This document shows, one piece after another, positions 22,101 to 34,169 of a stretch of DNA of 64,000 nucleotides. Made by a program: the position numbers and the translations under genes. The number at the start of each line of letters is the position of its first letter. The stretch's first letter is position 1. This stretch comes from Amborella trichopoda (taxonomy: Eukaryota > Streptophyta > Magnoliopsida > Amborellales > Amborellaceae): contig NW_006498220.1 of assembly GCF_000471905.2 (NCBI RefSeq), forward strand, positions 2,797,693 through 2,861,692. Reading direction: 5' to 3'. The notes beneath the pieces are model-generated. The model was not told where the DNA came from, did not search any database, and was given only the letters and a program-made list of their open reading frames with translations.

Positions 22101-22700
22101 CACCCAGCCACAGCAAGTGTGCCTCAGAGAGAGCCACTGTTGCCCCAGGCGGCTAGATTCTCGACAGCCATCGATGTCTTGTCAACTCGAGGCAAAACCG
22201 AGTCATCTTCAGGCTCCTATTCCAAAGACGCCTCCTACAGGGTGCAGATCATGGAATACCAGATAGTACGAGGCAAATGGGTCTAACATCGAGAAAGAAG
22301 CTGCAACCACACCTCAAAAGATCAAGGCCCTCAAGTTTCCTGATCCTTCTCTTTCCCTGAAACCTCAACCCCAAACCTCTACATCCTTAATACGAGCCCC
22401 TATTACTTCCTCATCAACCCAAACCACACCGGCTGAGCAACAAAGTCAGCCAGTGCAACAAACCAAAATCCAACCAAAGCGTGTTCCTAAGCCTACAACC
22501 CCTACACCAGTGACTAGATCTAGAATGCAGAAGATTAATGAGGATAAAGTGAAATATGATGTAATTGAGCACTTGAGAAAGATTCAAGCCCTTCTAAGTA
22601 TCTATGATGCCTCCTATTGTCTGGAGATTATCGTATGTCCTTGGTACAAGCTCTTTCTAACCTAGAGGTATACGAGACCGAAGTGGAGACCATTGAGGTT
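19150..22700 (+). pseudogene. E5 gag (capsid core, three knuckles, linker), decayed
   Basis: The best-preserved gag in the window. A basic N-terminal stretch (19169-19438) and a Ser/Pro-rich region (19628-20044) lead to the capsid core at 20070-20590, with FVETLEGPAFQWYARLPP, TWKEMEQLFYQCYYE and DKFITRWRELATFHATPM. Knuckle-like motifs follow: CAYHRRVSHPSYDC (about 20808), AYHQIRGHDVNEC (about 21090) and CPYHQVWGHKLKEC (about 21370). A tail and a linker with KVKYDVIEHLRKIQALLSIY (near 22540) precede the protease. The capsid frame is open for 142 codons (20159-20587). Stops and frameshifts break the rest. Three knuckle motifs of the CPYH-GH-C type separated by about 300 bp suggest duplication of a knuckle-plus-linker unit. 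Confidence 0.8.
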
Positions 22701-22910
22701 GACCTAGCCATCCTAAGTGGGTGCTTGGCAATCTCTTTTTTCAAAGACGACCTTTAGATGGGGGTTAAATTCCACAGTCACCCCCTCTTTGTGAATAGTG
22801 AACTCCACGCCTGCCCTATCAACCGGATCATGGTGGATGGAGGGTGAACAGTCAACCTGATCCCAAGAAGGATCCTCACCCGATTGGAATTAAGGTATGA
22901 CGACCTCACT
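22701..22910 (+). pseudogene. E5 protease, N-terminal part
   Basis: The retropepsin start is recognisable as INRIMVDGG followed by TVNLIPRRILTRLEL. The serine codon of the DGGSA loop is a TGA stop, so this copy is inactive even apart from the insertion. The coding text stops at 22910 (GACGACCTCACT) and resumes at 26348 after a nested LTR. Confidence 0.8.
22906..22910. other. Target-site duplication TCACT, left copy
   Basis: TCACT precedes the TGTCAAAG end of the nested LTR; the right copy is 26348-26352. Uninterrupted E2 sequence reads CCTCACTCTTACCCACATC on its coding strand, which confirms the empty site. Confidence 0.9.
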
Positions 22911-23949
22911 TGTCAAAGACCTCGGCCCTGACCACCATACCCAACGCGGCGACAGGCGATCAAGCACGGGTTCGTGAACCAATTTAACGTTTATACCTTA
23001 GGTAAGAGTGAACTCAACGCCTTTATATTCAGAAATCGAGCAAACCATAGGAAAAAACTAAAACAATAACTCAACAAGTAGATGAACATAGGAAATTTCA
23101 TACACCAAACATCCCTAACATAAAAATCTTCCAAAATATTACATTCCGTTTGGGGCATCTCAGCCCAATATTACACATATCCACCAAGAACAAAACAAAA
23201 CAAGGGCTAAGCAGCCCAGACATAAACAAGGTCTAAGCACCTTCTTCAAGAACACTAGCTTTGTCTTCTAGCCGCCAAACACGAACTTTTAGCCCTGTAC
23301 CTGTCGTTATCAATCCACAAGGAGAGGAGAAATAATGGGATGATCCATACAGCCCAGTAAGTAAGTCTAGTGTTATGCATCTATGGCGGTTCTATCCATA
23401 TGTGACAACAATACATTTTATCAATATAAAGTCATAATTTAGCATAAATGCATATCAAGTCAAGACAATGAATTTGAACATTTCATTTAAAAGGAAGTCA
23501 TCACTAAATCAGTGCGATCAGAGCCTTCAATTTGTGAAATCATAAATCATTCCATCATTATAATGTGAAGCATTCCTTATAAAGAAATTCAATCATTACC
23601 CACGTGCTCCCTAGACCACCTACTCCTGCAGTAGGGGCCCAATCCATCAGGCTAAGCCAATGCCATTGCTTAAGATCTCTACCATCACACAAAAGGGAGG
23701 GTAATGACAAGTGGGGTATCCACTTCGTAAGACCCTCAACACACTCACACAGTCCCCAACGCGCATTGGGGTTTCGATAGGCCCTTACCTTGCAAGGCAT
23801 CAATCACATATCATTTCATAAATCTAGGGTGAGACCCTCTATCCTCTCCCTTAACCCGTTCCTATTATTATGCAGGTTAGGGGATATGCCAGCATCTCTT
23901 CCCCTACTACCGATGAGTGTCCCATCGCGTTGCAGGTAATATCATAGTA

Positions 23950-24265
23950 GCATCCACTGCCGTTGAGTGTCCCACCGCATAGTGGCCAATATCAATATAA
24001 ACAGTGGCCATTCATCACTTCATCATAACAATATCCACTACTGGTGAGTGTCCCACCACATAGTGGTCAATGACAATATAAGCAGTGGCCATTCAGTGCA
24101 TCATCATAACAGTATCCACTACCGGTGAGTGTCCCACCACGTAGTGGTCAATAACAATATAAGCAGTGGCCATTCATCGCATCATCAAAACAGTATCCAC
24201 TATAGGTGAGTGTCTCACCACATAGTGGTCAATAACAATATAAGCATTGGTCATTCATCACCTCA
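23950..24265. repeat. 81-bp tandem array in the Del-type LTR
   Basis: About four copies of ACTACCGGTGAGTGTCCCAC followed by CACGTAGTGGTCAATAACAA and an AGCAGTGGCCATTCATC stretch. Each unit carries a CCACTAC...GTAGTGG inverted pair. Related sequence is at 35145-35268 in the other Del-type LTR. Confidence 0.8.
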
Positions 24266-25729
24266 TAACAAATGAATCATATTTCATCATAACGTCATAG
24301 CATTTTGCAAAACACATGCATTTCATAAGCTATCATAGGGGATTTACACATAAGCTTTCCCAGTAGCATTTGGCATTCATTGTTAATTCGTTTTATCATT
24401 ATCGCACTCGTGGTTCTCACAAGGTGCAGTTTACTCGGCATCATTCACATATCTTTATGGAATTCTCATGGAATTTATCATATGTAATTCACAATTATCA
24501 TATATCAAACTAATTTAGCATTGCGTGGTCATAAAATTACGCAATGGCAGACAATAGTGACACACCTCTCTTGCGAGGGTGTAGCTCCCGATTTAAGGGG
24601 AGTCTCAGGATGCCTCAAACATGAAACATTGAGCTAATGCACAGTTCTTTAAACAAAAACAGTGATTTGAAGAAATTTGGGTGCCATTTGATGGGTCAAA
24701 AGCTCAGATAAAGGTGAGCACTAGTTGTTGGAATCTTTCATGCAACAGTGCGTAGTGACATTTGTGCATTTTGAGTCATAGCTCAAAATTCGTGGGGAGT
24801 TTCGAAAATCTTAAAACATGCAACTTTAAGTACATTCATAAAAATTTCCAATGGATGTAATTTAAAGGTTTTTGGACACCAATAACTAGGCAAAAGAATT
24901 TCCTAAAGAGGGCCACAGTTTTTTGGAAAAAGCAGCGACTGTGAACAGTGTCATGCCTCGACATTTAGGGCCATATCTTATTATCCATACAAAATATTAT
25001 CATGACATAAAAAGTAAACTTGGAGTACACACACATGTATTTCATTTGGGATAAATTTAGTCCCATTTGGATTCCATTTGGTCATTGAACATATAGATGT
25101 AAAAACATTCACAGTTCTGGTAAATTCATATTCTCAAGTTAATATGCTTTTAAATAGCACTGAATATATCCTAGCTAAGCTACATTTTGGGCTAGAAACC
25201 TTGTTCATGATAAGTACTCTCACAATGAGCAATTTCATGAGTTTCCGTAAAGAAAGAGAGATCATATATGTAGGAAAAATAGTCATGGCATTGAGAAGCA
25301 CAAACTAAAACTTCAACCTCATGTTAACCCATTCATACTTTACATTTTCCTTTATATCATCTAATCCATTTCAATATTTTACACCAGTCATGGATGCATA
25401 AAGCTAAACCCACTTACCTTGACTTCTCATGGTATCACATATCCTCACTCATGGCCTTCACGGGCTTTTCTTTGGCTTCACCAGTGGGCTGTCTTGAAAG
25501 GGGCAGTAGTGAACTTCAAGAGAGAGGGAAAAGTTGACAAAAAAATGGAAGAGACTCATGTTGCCCAAGCCTTAAAAAGAGTGGGTGGTTAGAAAACACT
25601 GTGGCTGACTCAAGCACTCATTGCTCTGATATATACGAGGCGGCTCTTACATATATAGAGGTTGTACGTTTGACTAAGACACTCCTGATTAATCACCATC
25701 ACACGCTACTCTCTCCTTATCCAAACGAC

Positions 25730-26310
25730 ACTGCTCCCACTGAGGCTACTCACTCCTTACCCAAACGGTGCTGCTCCAACCGGCGCTACTCTCTCCTTAT
25801 CCAACTGGTGTTGCTCCAGCCGACGCTATTCTCTTCTTATCCAACTGGCGCTGCTCTCTTCCAATCCAACTGGCCCTACTCCAACTGGCACTGCTCTCTC
25901 CTTATCCAACCGACGCTGCTCCAATCGACGCTACTTTCTCCTTATCCAACCGGCACTGCTCCAATCGGCGCTACTCTCTTTTTATCCAACAGGCACTGCT
26001 CCAGCAGATGCTACTCTCTCCTTATCCAACCGGCACTGCTCCAGCTGGTGCTACTCTCTTCTCATCCAACCGGCATTGCTCCAACCGGTGCTACTCCAGC
26101 TAGTGCTGCTCTCTCCTTATCCAACTGATGCTGCACCAACTGACGCTGCTCCAATCGCTGCTACTCCAGCTAGCGCTGCTCTCTCCTTATTCAACCGGTG
26201 CTGCTCCAATCGGTGCTACTCTCTCCTTATCCAACTGGTGCTGCTCCAACCAGTGCTACTCTCTTCTTATCCAATCAGTGCTTCTCCAGCTGACTCTCTC
26301 CGTATCCAAC
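25730..26310. repeat. 40-bp tandem array (CCAACCGGCGCT) in the Del-type LTR
   Basis: About fourteen copies of a unit built from CTCTCTCCTTATCCAACCGG and CACTGCTCCAATCGGCGCTA. The array lacks stops, so it gives long spurious frames, all Leu/Ser/Pro/Tyr-rich. No gene is inferred. Confidence 0.85.
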
Positions 26311-26347
26311 TAGAGCTAATAGCTTGGGAGAAAATGCGGCCCTTACA

Positions 26348-27540
26348 TCACTCCTACCCACATCACCGTGCAAGGTTTCAACTAATCAAGAGAGAAGCCA
26401 GCTGGCATAGTTCGCCTTCCCCTCCAGATTAGTGACCTCAATGATTATTCTCAGTTCCATGTAATCGACACCGATACCTCTTACAACATCCTACTTGGTT
26501 GTCCTTGGATTCACGATCAAGGGGTGGTTCCTTCCACGCTCCACCAGTGCTTCAAATATAGTCGAGATGGAAGACAACACATGGTTTATGCTGACAAAAG
26601 AACATTCCCTGTAGCTAAGACTCACTATGTCGATGCCATGTACTATTTCACAGACCTTCCAGCAACAAAAAAATCAAAGGACAATGATTGGAAGCCAGTG
26701 AGAGAGACGAGACCCTTGTCCCATGATGATGTTGAAGATATGGGGAAATGATCATGGACATGTTCAAGGAGTAGGAAAGATAGGGCAAGATCGTCCCTTT
26801 GACTCCGATCTACCCAAGTATACCTTGCCAGCTCTTCGAGGTCATGGTATCCTCTCCTAAAGACGAACCTTCCCCCTTTATTTCTAATTCGCCTGAGGAA
26901 AACAGTGAGCTAGAAGCAACTCCTGAGCTAGAGGAAGCCCTAGAGGTAGACCTTCCAACACCAAGGGTCACCTATACATCGGACCAGGAAAAGGTCCTGC
27001 ATGTCCCCATCGCTCTTCTAGAAGCAGAACTGGCATACCACCACGGAAGGTACTCCAAGTTCCATCCTCCTTGACCAAGGGGATCACCAGTAGCTAAGAG
27101 AAGGTCATATATTTCTCGGGGGTTATCGAAGAAGTACAGGAGGATAGGAATTAGCTCTTCGACTCTTAGGGACAAGACCCCATGGCAGAGTTGAGAAGTG
27201 AGGTTCGTAGCCTCCAGAATCAGTTGGAGGTTATGCGCGTTGCTTCAAAGCACTTAAAGGAGTTTTTCCCTGAGACTAAGACTTATGGCGAGCTCAAAAC
27301 CAATTTCACCTCGAATTGAAGCCAAGGCTCTCCCAGACTGGAGCATCTATAATGAGCAGGCTCATCAAATCATGAGAACTATGAATTATGAGCCCTTGTC
27401 CAATCAAACTCTAAGAGGCAAAGAAGCAACTGCTCCCCCATTCGAGGTCATTGAAGCCATAGCACGCTGCCACAAAATGAAGCAAGGAGTGGGCTATTCC
27501 TTTTCATCTCAAACTATGAAAGGGCGGAAGCAATGAAATA
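26348..27540 (+). pseudogene. E5 protease, C-terminal part, and acidic tail
   Basis: Reading resumes after the nested LTR with the second TCACT. It contains [19 protein letters not shown] and VPSTLHQCFKYSRDG, both typical of the region after the retropepsin in plant gypsy polyproteins. An acidic stretch follows (26799-27074: EENSELEATPELEEALEVD), then a heptad-like LRSEVRSLQNQLEVMRV near 27190. The homology shared with E2 ends at about 27560. In autonomous relatives RT should follow; here the next thing is the 3' end of a gene on the opposite strand. Several stops break it. Confidence 0.7.
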
Positions 27541-27624
27541 GAAAAAGAAGGAAAATAAGAGACATGCATTGAACAGAAAAAGGAAAGAACTACTTCATTT
27601 ATCGAAAAAAGAATATTACAATTG

Positions 27625-30600
27625 TCATTTCATTACAATAAAGATAGAAAGGAGATGCTGTAAAAAATGGTCAATGATCTCATTGAACCTTCTCTTGCAC
27701 TCATCAGCTAAGGCTCTCACTTGCTCGATGCCTACTCTCAATTCGGCCACCAGCCCAGCCTCGTGCTCCACTAGGGCTAGCTGCTCGGCCAAGGAGTGCT
27801 CGAGGTCCAGCATCTTCTGGCCCAGTTCCTTATCCTTCGCCTCTTAAGTAGTCATCTCATCTTTCAACTTGGAAAGCTCTTGTGCCCATTTGACAATCTT
27901 CGCCTTCAGGGTCTGCACCTTGTTATTGCGTGTTAAGGCCTTCTCGGTCAAGTGGACTTCTAAGAAACGGTAGCCTCTATCTCTTCTACCTGGACCTATG
28001 CCAGCCCCCGGCTCTGTGCTTGGGAAGCCTCCAATGACTCTAGCCGCGAGCACTCTAGAGACGTTGTAGCCGTTTCTACCTTAGAGCCTTCATCCTTCAT
28101 CCCTCTAGCTCATTGGCAATACTGTCAAAATAAGGGAGGATTTCCTGTGAATTCCCTAAGGCAATCCCCCTCAATTATTGGATCTCTATTCCAACCTATT
28201 CAAGGGATAGCTCCTTCAGTTTCTGGAGGCCCATCCGAAGCATCTCAAATAATGATGCTTGACAGCTCGCTGAAAGAAGGCCTGGGTAATACATCAGGAA
28301 TAATCATAGCGGGAGGATCCCCAGCTACAACCGAGGCCTCAAACTCCCCAGATTCAAGAGCAACCTCTGGCTACTCTGGTACTTCGGCAACGGCTCTCTT
28401 GCTCTGACCCCCTGTCATGACCACATTGGGCTCGATCCTTTTATGCCCGGTTACCATAGCCTCGCCCTCTATAAGCATTGCAACCACAACCGGGGCAAGG
28501 CTGACCCCCTCGCCTAGAACCACTACCTTAGTCTCAGGCTGCACCACGACAACCTCTTCTACTGGGATAGAGATCTATCCATGTGTCTCCTCTTCTCGAA
28601 CTACCATCTCCCCGTTGACAGGTTCAACATCTTCTCCCTCTCCTTCTCGCCCTTGTCCCCCATGGTGATCACTTCAGCAACTAGATCTCCCACAGTGCCC
28701 GCCTCCTTTACCGTCACGGGTGTCGGCTCTGAGCCCTCGAAGCCTGATCCCTCAAGGTGTCCTGCTTCTGCACCCCTCGCAGATGCATCAATCAAGGCAG
28801 AGATCTCTTGCTTCTTGGATGGCCCCTCCTCAGTCCCTTGAGCTCTAGCCTCTTCTATTACCATAAGCTCTACTGGGGCCTCCCTTTCCTCGGTAAGCAC
28901 AATAACCGTCAGAGCTCCAAAGGCCCTCTTTACCTTCGCCACCTCGTCAGCGCCAACCTCATCAAGACCAGCCTCATCATCCCCATTTACTACTATCGGG
29001 ACTGAGCTCTCCCCTTCAAACGTAGATGTCGCTTCTCGATTCGAGGCGATTTTGATCAAGGAAGTAGGCTCTGAGGTATCGGCTTGAGCCTATGAAGGGT
29101 CAGGAGAAAGTTCATGAGAATGAGAACGCGAAGCCGCAAGAGTAGAGGGCGATGCAGATATAGAAGGAGACACATAGCCCTCCAAAGAAGCCGAGGGTGA
29201 GAAGCCATCTTCTAACTGACGAACCACTGGAGCCTTATGCCCTTTACTCCCTGAAGTCTTAGTCACCTTCTTGGCCAAAGTATGAGGAGTCACTAGGGCA
29301 GCCCGCCTCCTCTTCTTTCCTTTTGTACGCTTGGGTGCAGCAGCCTTCGAGGTGCCAGACTTGGAAGAATTGGAGGCTAACTTGCTATGACTGTTGCTCC
29401 CTATCAGCTCATTCAAATCTTGGACCGGACGCCCTTCAAGCCCTGGGACTTTACGGCTTTCCTTACAGTTGAAGATGGTAGAGAGGTCGTTACAAGCAAC
29501 ATCTGTCCCTTTCTTCATATTGAGGAATCATGACAAAGACTCATCCACGGCAGTCTGACGAGGACGCCCAATCGCTCTCCAATCATGAGGGAAGCCCAGT
29601 GTAACGATTTCACTTAGGGCATGGGTCATAGCTATTTTCTGCTGCCTTATATCTTGGTTCCAGTGGTTACCCTCCCCTTTCCAAGGGTGATCCACGTCCC
29701 AATACCCCTTGTCCTCCACCAGCGCTCGTGGGCTTCGGTTGCTTGTACCATCCTACCAAAGTGGGGCATCACATACTTATTGACCTTGGTGGCCTCCAAG
29801 CATGTGGCCCAAGCAGTGCGAATGTGCCTTGGGAGCTAAATCTCTCTGAGGGTTCCCAATTGGTCCGTCTTCCAGTGGGCAGCCTTGCTATGCTGTTTCT
29901 CAAAGAATACTGAGAACGAGCAGCCTTGATTCATCTCAAACTGTCGGGCAAACCGATGAGGAAAGTAGCCCTCAAGCTTCGTGTTATGGATAGTACAATA
30001 GGCAAGAACTTGGCCTCTGACACTCAACATAAACATCAATTCTTTTGGGCTGGTGAAGTCACCATCTAGCTGGTTGCCAAACTCATCATCATACGCGCGA
30101 TCTGTGACGCTTCCAATTGGGAATGCCACCCAGGTCATGTGGAGGTGATCATTGAAGAACAAGTTGCGCGCATGGCCTGGGGTATGGAAAATTACCCTCT
30201 ACCCGACAATCTTCTGTAAAAATGGGCACACGGTGTCCTCTAAATCATTGGTTCTAAGATATGTGTTCAAAAAGTAAGCCCCAAGCCAACCATACACATA
30301 ATGGACTGGGAAAGGGGCCTTGAAATCTCCTGGGAAGGCCTCACCGTCTACTATGCCATTTCCTCCTTCATCCCCTTGATACGGTCTTCCTTGGGAAATG
30401 GCCCCTAGGCCATGATAAATACTACACAAAACGGGTTGTACGAATGCGTATCCCTCGAGCCATGTCACAGGCCACATAAAAGGTGCCGGGATGAATGACA
30501 TATGCCCCTCCTGGCAAGGCAAATTTACATAAGAAGAGTACCAAGTAAGGCGCCAAGAAGATATGATCATTCTTCTTCTGCAGCTCGAAAACTGGCGGGG

Positions 30601-31423
30601 TTTCCTTTCCATCTTTTCTTAGCGACAAACCAGCTTCATCCGTATAGTCGCCATAGAAGAATGCTACCCACTTGGTGAAGGTAACTCGTCCCTTTTTGGA
30701 CTCATCATAGAATTGTTGGTAGATCTCAAATAATTATCGAAGCCCAACAGGCAGAGCTTCTTTATCTACCTTCTCCTCACAAAAAAATGTTTAAGTTTGG
30801 GGAAATGAACGCATTGTACATGACACTAAGGAGCGGCAGCCCACCAACGAAGTGCAAGTCCATCAGTGATATCCCTACCTCCCCAAGACCAAGCAGCCAT
30901 GTGTTGCTAACATGGCTACGAGTTTCCAACAAAACTTTGACTGTGTTTGAGCAACGACCATAGTAGCTGCCGAGCACTGGATGGCGGTCGACAAGGAGGC
31001 CCGTCTCAAAGTGTCACTGAAACGCTTCAACACTTTCATGGTCCATGAGTAGTACCCCTTCAGGTATTGATGCTCCTCTTGTACCCGCAAGCTAGAAGAT
31101 GACTATTTTATGCCCGGGGTTTCCACCATCCGCTTGCCTAGAGTCGGCAAGCTCGTGTTAGAGGCTATGTTTCAGTGCAGGCAATGTAGAAGGCCTACCC
31201 CTTCCTCTATACTCACATTGTCGTCGTTATCTTCATGCTTGACCGACCGGACGAGGTCACTCACAAAGGTGATGCTCAAGGGCCACCTCGGTTCACATAA
31301 GCTTTTCGTGAGCCAGATGGGCAAGCCTCTTACCAAGCTTTCACCGGTGAAGACATCAATACCAAGCTCCCCTACTCACGGGAGGTTATTCACATCTGGA
31401 GTAGGACCTAAAGACTGAGCCAT
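27625..31423 (-). pseudogene. E5 antisense gene: plant mobile domain (PMD) protein with coiled-coil C-terminus
   Basis: Read on the - strand from an ATG at 31423 (MAQSLGPTPD). The first frame runs to 30875 with three stops; then pieces in other frames carry the PMD-type core. These include GRVTFTKWVAFFYG, HIFLAPYLVLFLCKFALPGG, then GTFYVACDMARGIRI leading into APVLCSIYHGLGAI, AYFLNTYLRTNDLED, and KLEGYFPHRFARQFEMNQG near 29930. After it come a basic/Ser-rich linker (29518-29090, KRTKGKKRRRAA), an acidic region (29059-28600) and a C-terminal heptad stretch (28053-27625, EHSLAEQLALVEHEAGLVAE). At least four frameshifts are needed. PMD proteins resemble MAIN/MAIL1 of plants and are known as extra genes in Tat-type elements. 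The role here is unknown. Being behind its own satellite-plus-TATA promoter argues that it was expressed separately from gag-pol. Confidence 0.7.
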
Positions 31424-32400
31424 CAGAACAAAATTATTATGGCTAAAGGATACTAATCGGCCACAAAGAACTGCACTCACAAAGGCATATCGCCGACTGG
31501 GCACTCGGGGTGTAATACTGGCAAGGTATCGCCGTCTCGTAGCCAAGGTCGGGACTATCGTTGTCTGCCCACCAAGATAGTATCGTCATCTCGCAACCAG
31601 TAGAGGACTATCGTCGTCCCATGACCAGGGCGGATCAATGCTTGTGCTCCATTTGTCAGCACGTGCCGCACGCGCGTCCCTTTAAATACGGGCACGCTGC
31701 CTAACACTCACAGCGTGGCCTATCACCACACGTGCAGAGGGCGCCTGTTTGCCTTCCCATGACCGTTCGTCTCTTCGACCGTTACTGTCCCACAACCCTT
31801 CGGGTTCCCACTGGCGTTTACCATCTTCACCGAGAATTCGCTCCCATCCACCGGAAAAACCATACCCCGCCTTCCACTCATTACCAGAATTAGCGAAAAA
31901 CCATTGGAAATCCCTGAAACCTCCCTGTGACACTGCGGATCTCCCTTCGCCCTGTTTTCCCACTTCAACACGTTCACCACAAACTCACAAAAATTCTGTT
32001 GAGTTTCTAGTGAGTCCACTTCTCCTTCTTCTCGTCCTCCAATAACTAGAGAACTTTCAGAGCCCTCTGAACTCTCTACAACCTCCCCTTCAATCATAGA
32101 ACTACCAAAGGAGCATCCAAACGCCAGCAGGGCACCTCTGCGAACTTGGCTAATGCCGCAAAAAACCCTGGTCCTCGTTCAGAAATCCTTAACACTTTTT
32201 GAAAATGTTCGTAAGCACCTTACTAAGCTCCAAGACTTGCCAAAGCTCACCAGGGAAACTCCTAAAAGCCTGTCTCTGCAAATGTTGCATGGGAAGCTCT
32301 TGTCAGAAATCCCTCGCCAAAAGCTCTAGCTCTCTTTCTCTCTAAAACCTCTTCCATTGTTTTACCAGTTTGGTAAAATAGTAAAGAGGGTCTTTTCCCC
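31424..32400 (-). other. E5 antisense leader with GACGATAGTCC repeats
   Basis: About 1 kb between the degraded TATA (32401) and the PMD start. On the - strand GACGATAGTCC-type motifs recur at roughly 40-bp spacing between 31640 and 31490. Most of the leader aligns with the E2 leader at 7150-7960. Confidence 0.55.
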
Positions 32401-32409
32401 ATTTTTATT
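32401..32409 (-). promoter_or_regulatory. Degraded TATA box nearest to the E5 PMD gene
   Basis: GAATAAAAAT replaces the TATAAAA seen in other copies, in the same G-rich context (GGGGAAAAG). The first T of the box has been lost, so this copy may be weak or dead. Confidence 0.55.
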
Positions 32410-32477
32410 CCCAACAGTGCCACAAACTGCCATCCACAAACATGAAATGACGCTCCAATCCCTGATTCTTGACGACC

Positions 32478-32885
32478 ATAAACTGCTTAGTCCTCGTCCC
32501 ACGACTCAAAACTGTATGACCGGGGTCCAAACTACATGACCTTAAACTATAGCGAGGGTCTAGTTTCACGGCCTTAAACTGCTTAGTCCTCGTTGTACGA
32601 CTCCAAACTATACGACCATGGTCTAGATGAGCCATCTTAAATTCCATGGTCTAGATGTACGACCTTAAACTGCATGGTCCAAACTATATGACCTTAAATT
32701 GTAGAGACGATCCATGTTATATGGCCTTAAACTGCACAACCATGGTCCAAACAATATGTACCTAAACTATTGTGGAGGTCTAGTTGCATGACCTTAAAAC
32801 TGCATGGTCCTAGCCGCGTGACTTTAAAACTGCATAGTAATGGTCCGAGCTACAAGACCCTAAAACTATAATGTATGGTGTGACA
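32478..32885 (-). repeat. GTTTAAGGTCAT satellite, E5 inner copy
   Basis: Same subunits as at 6005-6610, reversed, lying upstream of the degraded TATA on the - strand. Confidence 0.8.
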
Positions 32886-33760
32886 AATGGCCCACACACA
32901 TAACCTTAAACTGAGAGATGGACCACCTCTTCGCTAAGGTGTATTTCATCAACATCTCTGGTGGAGTTAGATGTCTGTAAAAGGTCATACCTACCCGTTA
33001 ATCCCCAATTTGTCCATTTCGAACCAACATCCTAGTGAGTGTCACACCCTATTATGACCCACTATCCCCAGGATTTGGGTTGATGCTTATCTTTTCAACC
33101 CCCAACGGGGTTACCCTTGTACTTTGGATTGTCATCCCTAGTGGAGTTACATGCTGCCCCATCATTATCCCCTTGGAGTCACACTGGCCCTCCTAATCCT
33201 CAGTGAACATTTGCTTCCTCTTGCCACTCTTCATAGGGACACCATCTTCTTCTAAAAGCTCACTGCTCTGATGGCCTAGAATTAGGGAAAAACCACTGAA
33301 AATCCCTAAAAGTTCTCTGTGACACTGCGGATCTCCCTTCTCTCGGTTTTCCCACTTCAGCACGTTCACCACAAACTCACCAAAAATCTGTTGAGTTCCT
33401 GGTGAGTCCACTGCTCCTTCTTCTCCTCCTCCAATAACCAGAGGACTACCAGAGGCCTCTGAACTCTCTACAACGTCCCCTTCAACGGAAGAACTACCAA
33501 AGGAGCATCCAAACCCCAGCAGGGCACCTCTGCGAACCTGGCTAATGCCTAAAAAAACCCTGGTCCTTGCTCAGAAATCCTTGACACTTTTCGAAAATGT
33601 TTGCAAGCCCCTTGCTAAGCTCCACGACCTGTCTCTGCAAATGTTGCCTGGGAAACTCTCGTCGAAAATCCCACGCCAAAAGCTTTTACTCTGTCTCTCT
33701 CTAAAAAATCTTCCACTATTTTACCAGTTTCGTAAAATAGTAAAGAGGGGCATTTCCCCC

Positions 33761-33768
33761 TTTTTATA
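33761..33768 (-). promoter_or_regulatory. TATA box of the outer E5 antisense promoter
   Basis: The - strand reads TGGGTATAAAAAGGGGGAAA, nearly the same as the E2 box at 7135. It lies about 2.3 kb from the PMD start. Confidence 0.7.
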
Positions 33769-34169
33769 CCCAGCAGTGCCACAAACTGCCCTCAACAAAC
33801 ATGAAATGACGCTTCAGTCCCTGTTCTTGACAACAATAAGACCAAGTCAAGGCGGGACAAGCCCGAGACCCGAAAGGGTTATTGTTGCATGCTTCGTTAA
33901 GAGGCTATCGTCGCGCCCTTAATCTAAGATCTAACGTCGTGTGCGTCAACAGCTGACTATCGTCGTGTGCACATCATCTTGGCCTAATGTCACGTGCACC
34001 ACCAAACACTTAGTGTTGTGATCATGCTACTACACTCCCATCTAGACCATCATCCTACCGCCTCATGAGGTTCATTACCTATAGCACAGTCTTACTCCTC
34101 AGGGAGTCCACTCTCCTGTGATGGCTTTGTTTCTCATGGAGTCACATTCCTTCACCACACCACGGTCTG

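Larger units (their letters stand above)
22911..26347 (-). mobile_element. Solo LTR of a Del/Tekay-type element, nested in the E5 protease
   Basis: The insert is 3437 bp with TGTCAAAG at the left and GCCCTTACA at the right, flanked by TCACT on both sides. It aligns in reverse with the LTR fragment that precedes the iMet PBS at 18368, so it is a - strand LTR. There is no internal coding region, so it is a solo LTR left by LTR-LTR recombination. It carries an 81-bp array (about 23950-24265) and a 40-bp array (about 25730-26310), both in the region that would be U3 in this orientation. A TATATA run at 25630-25635 (- strand) is a candidate promoter. Confidence 0.85.

Noticed and set aside
25601-26128. 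Long + strand open frame (175 codons) and overlapping frames
   Set aside because: It lies in the 40-bp tandem array of the solo LTR; all three frames are open with the same Leu/Ser/Pro/Tyr repeats because the unit lacks stops.
28147-28841. Several + strand Ser/Thr-rich frames
   Set aside because: They are shadows of the acidic and Ser-rich part of the - strand PMD gene.
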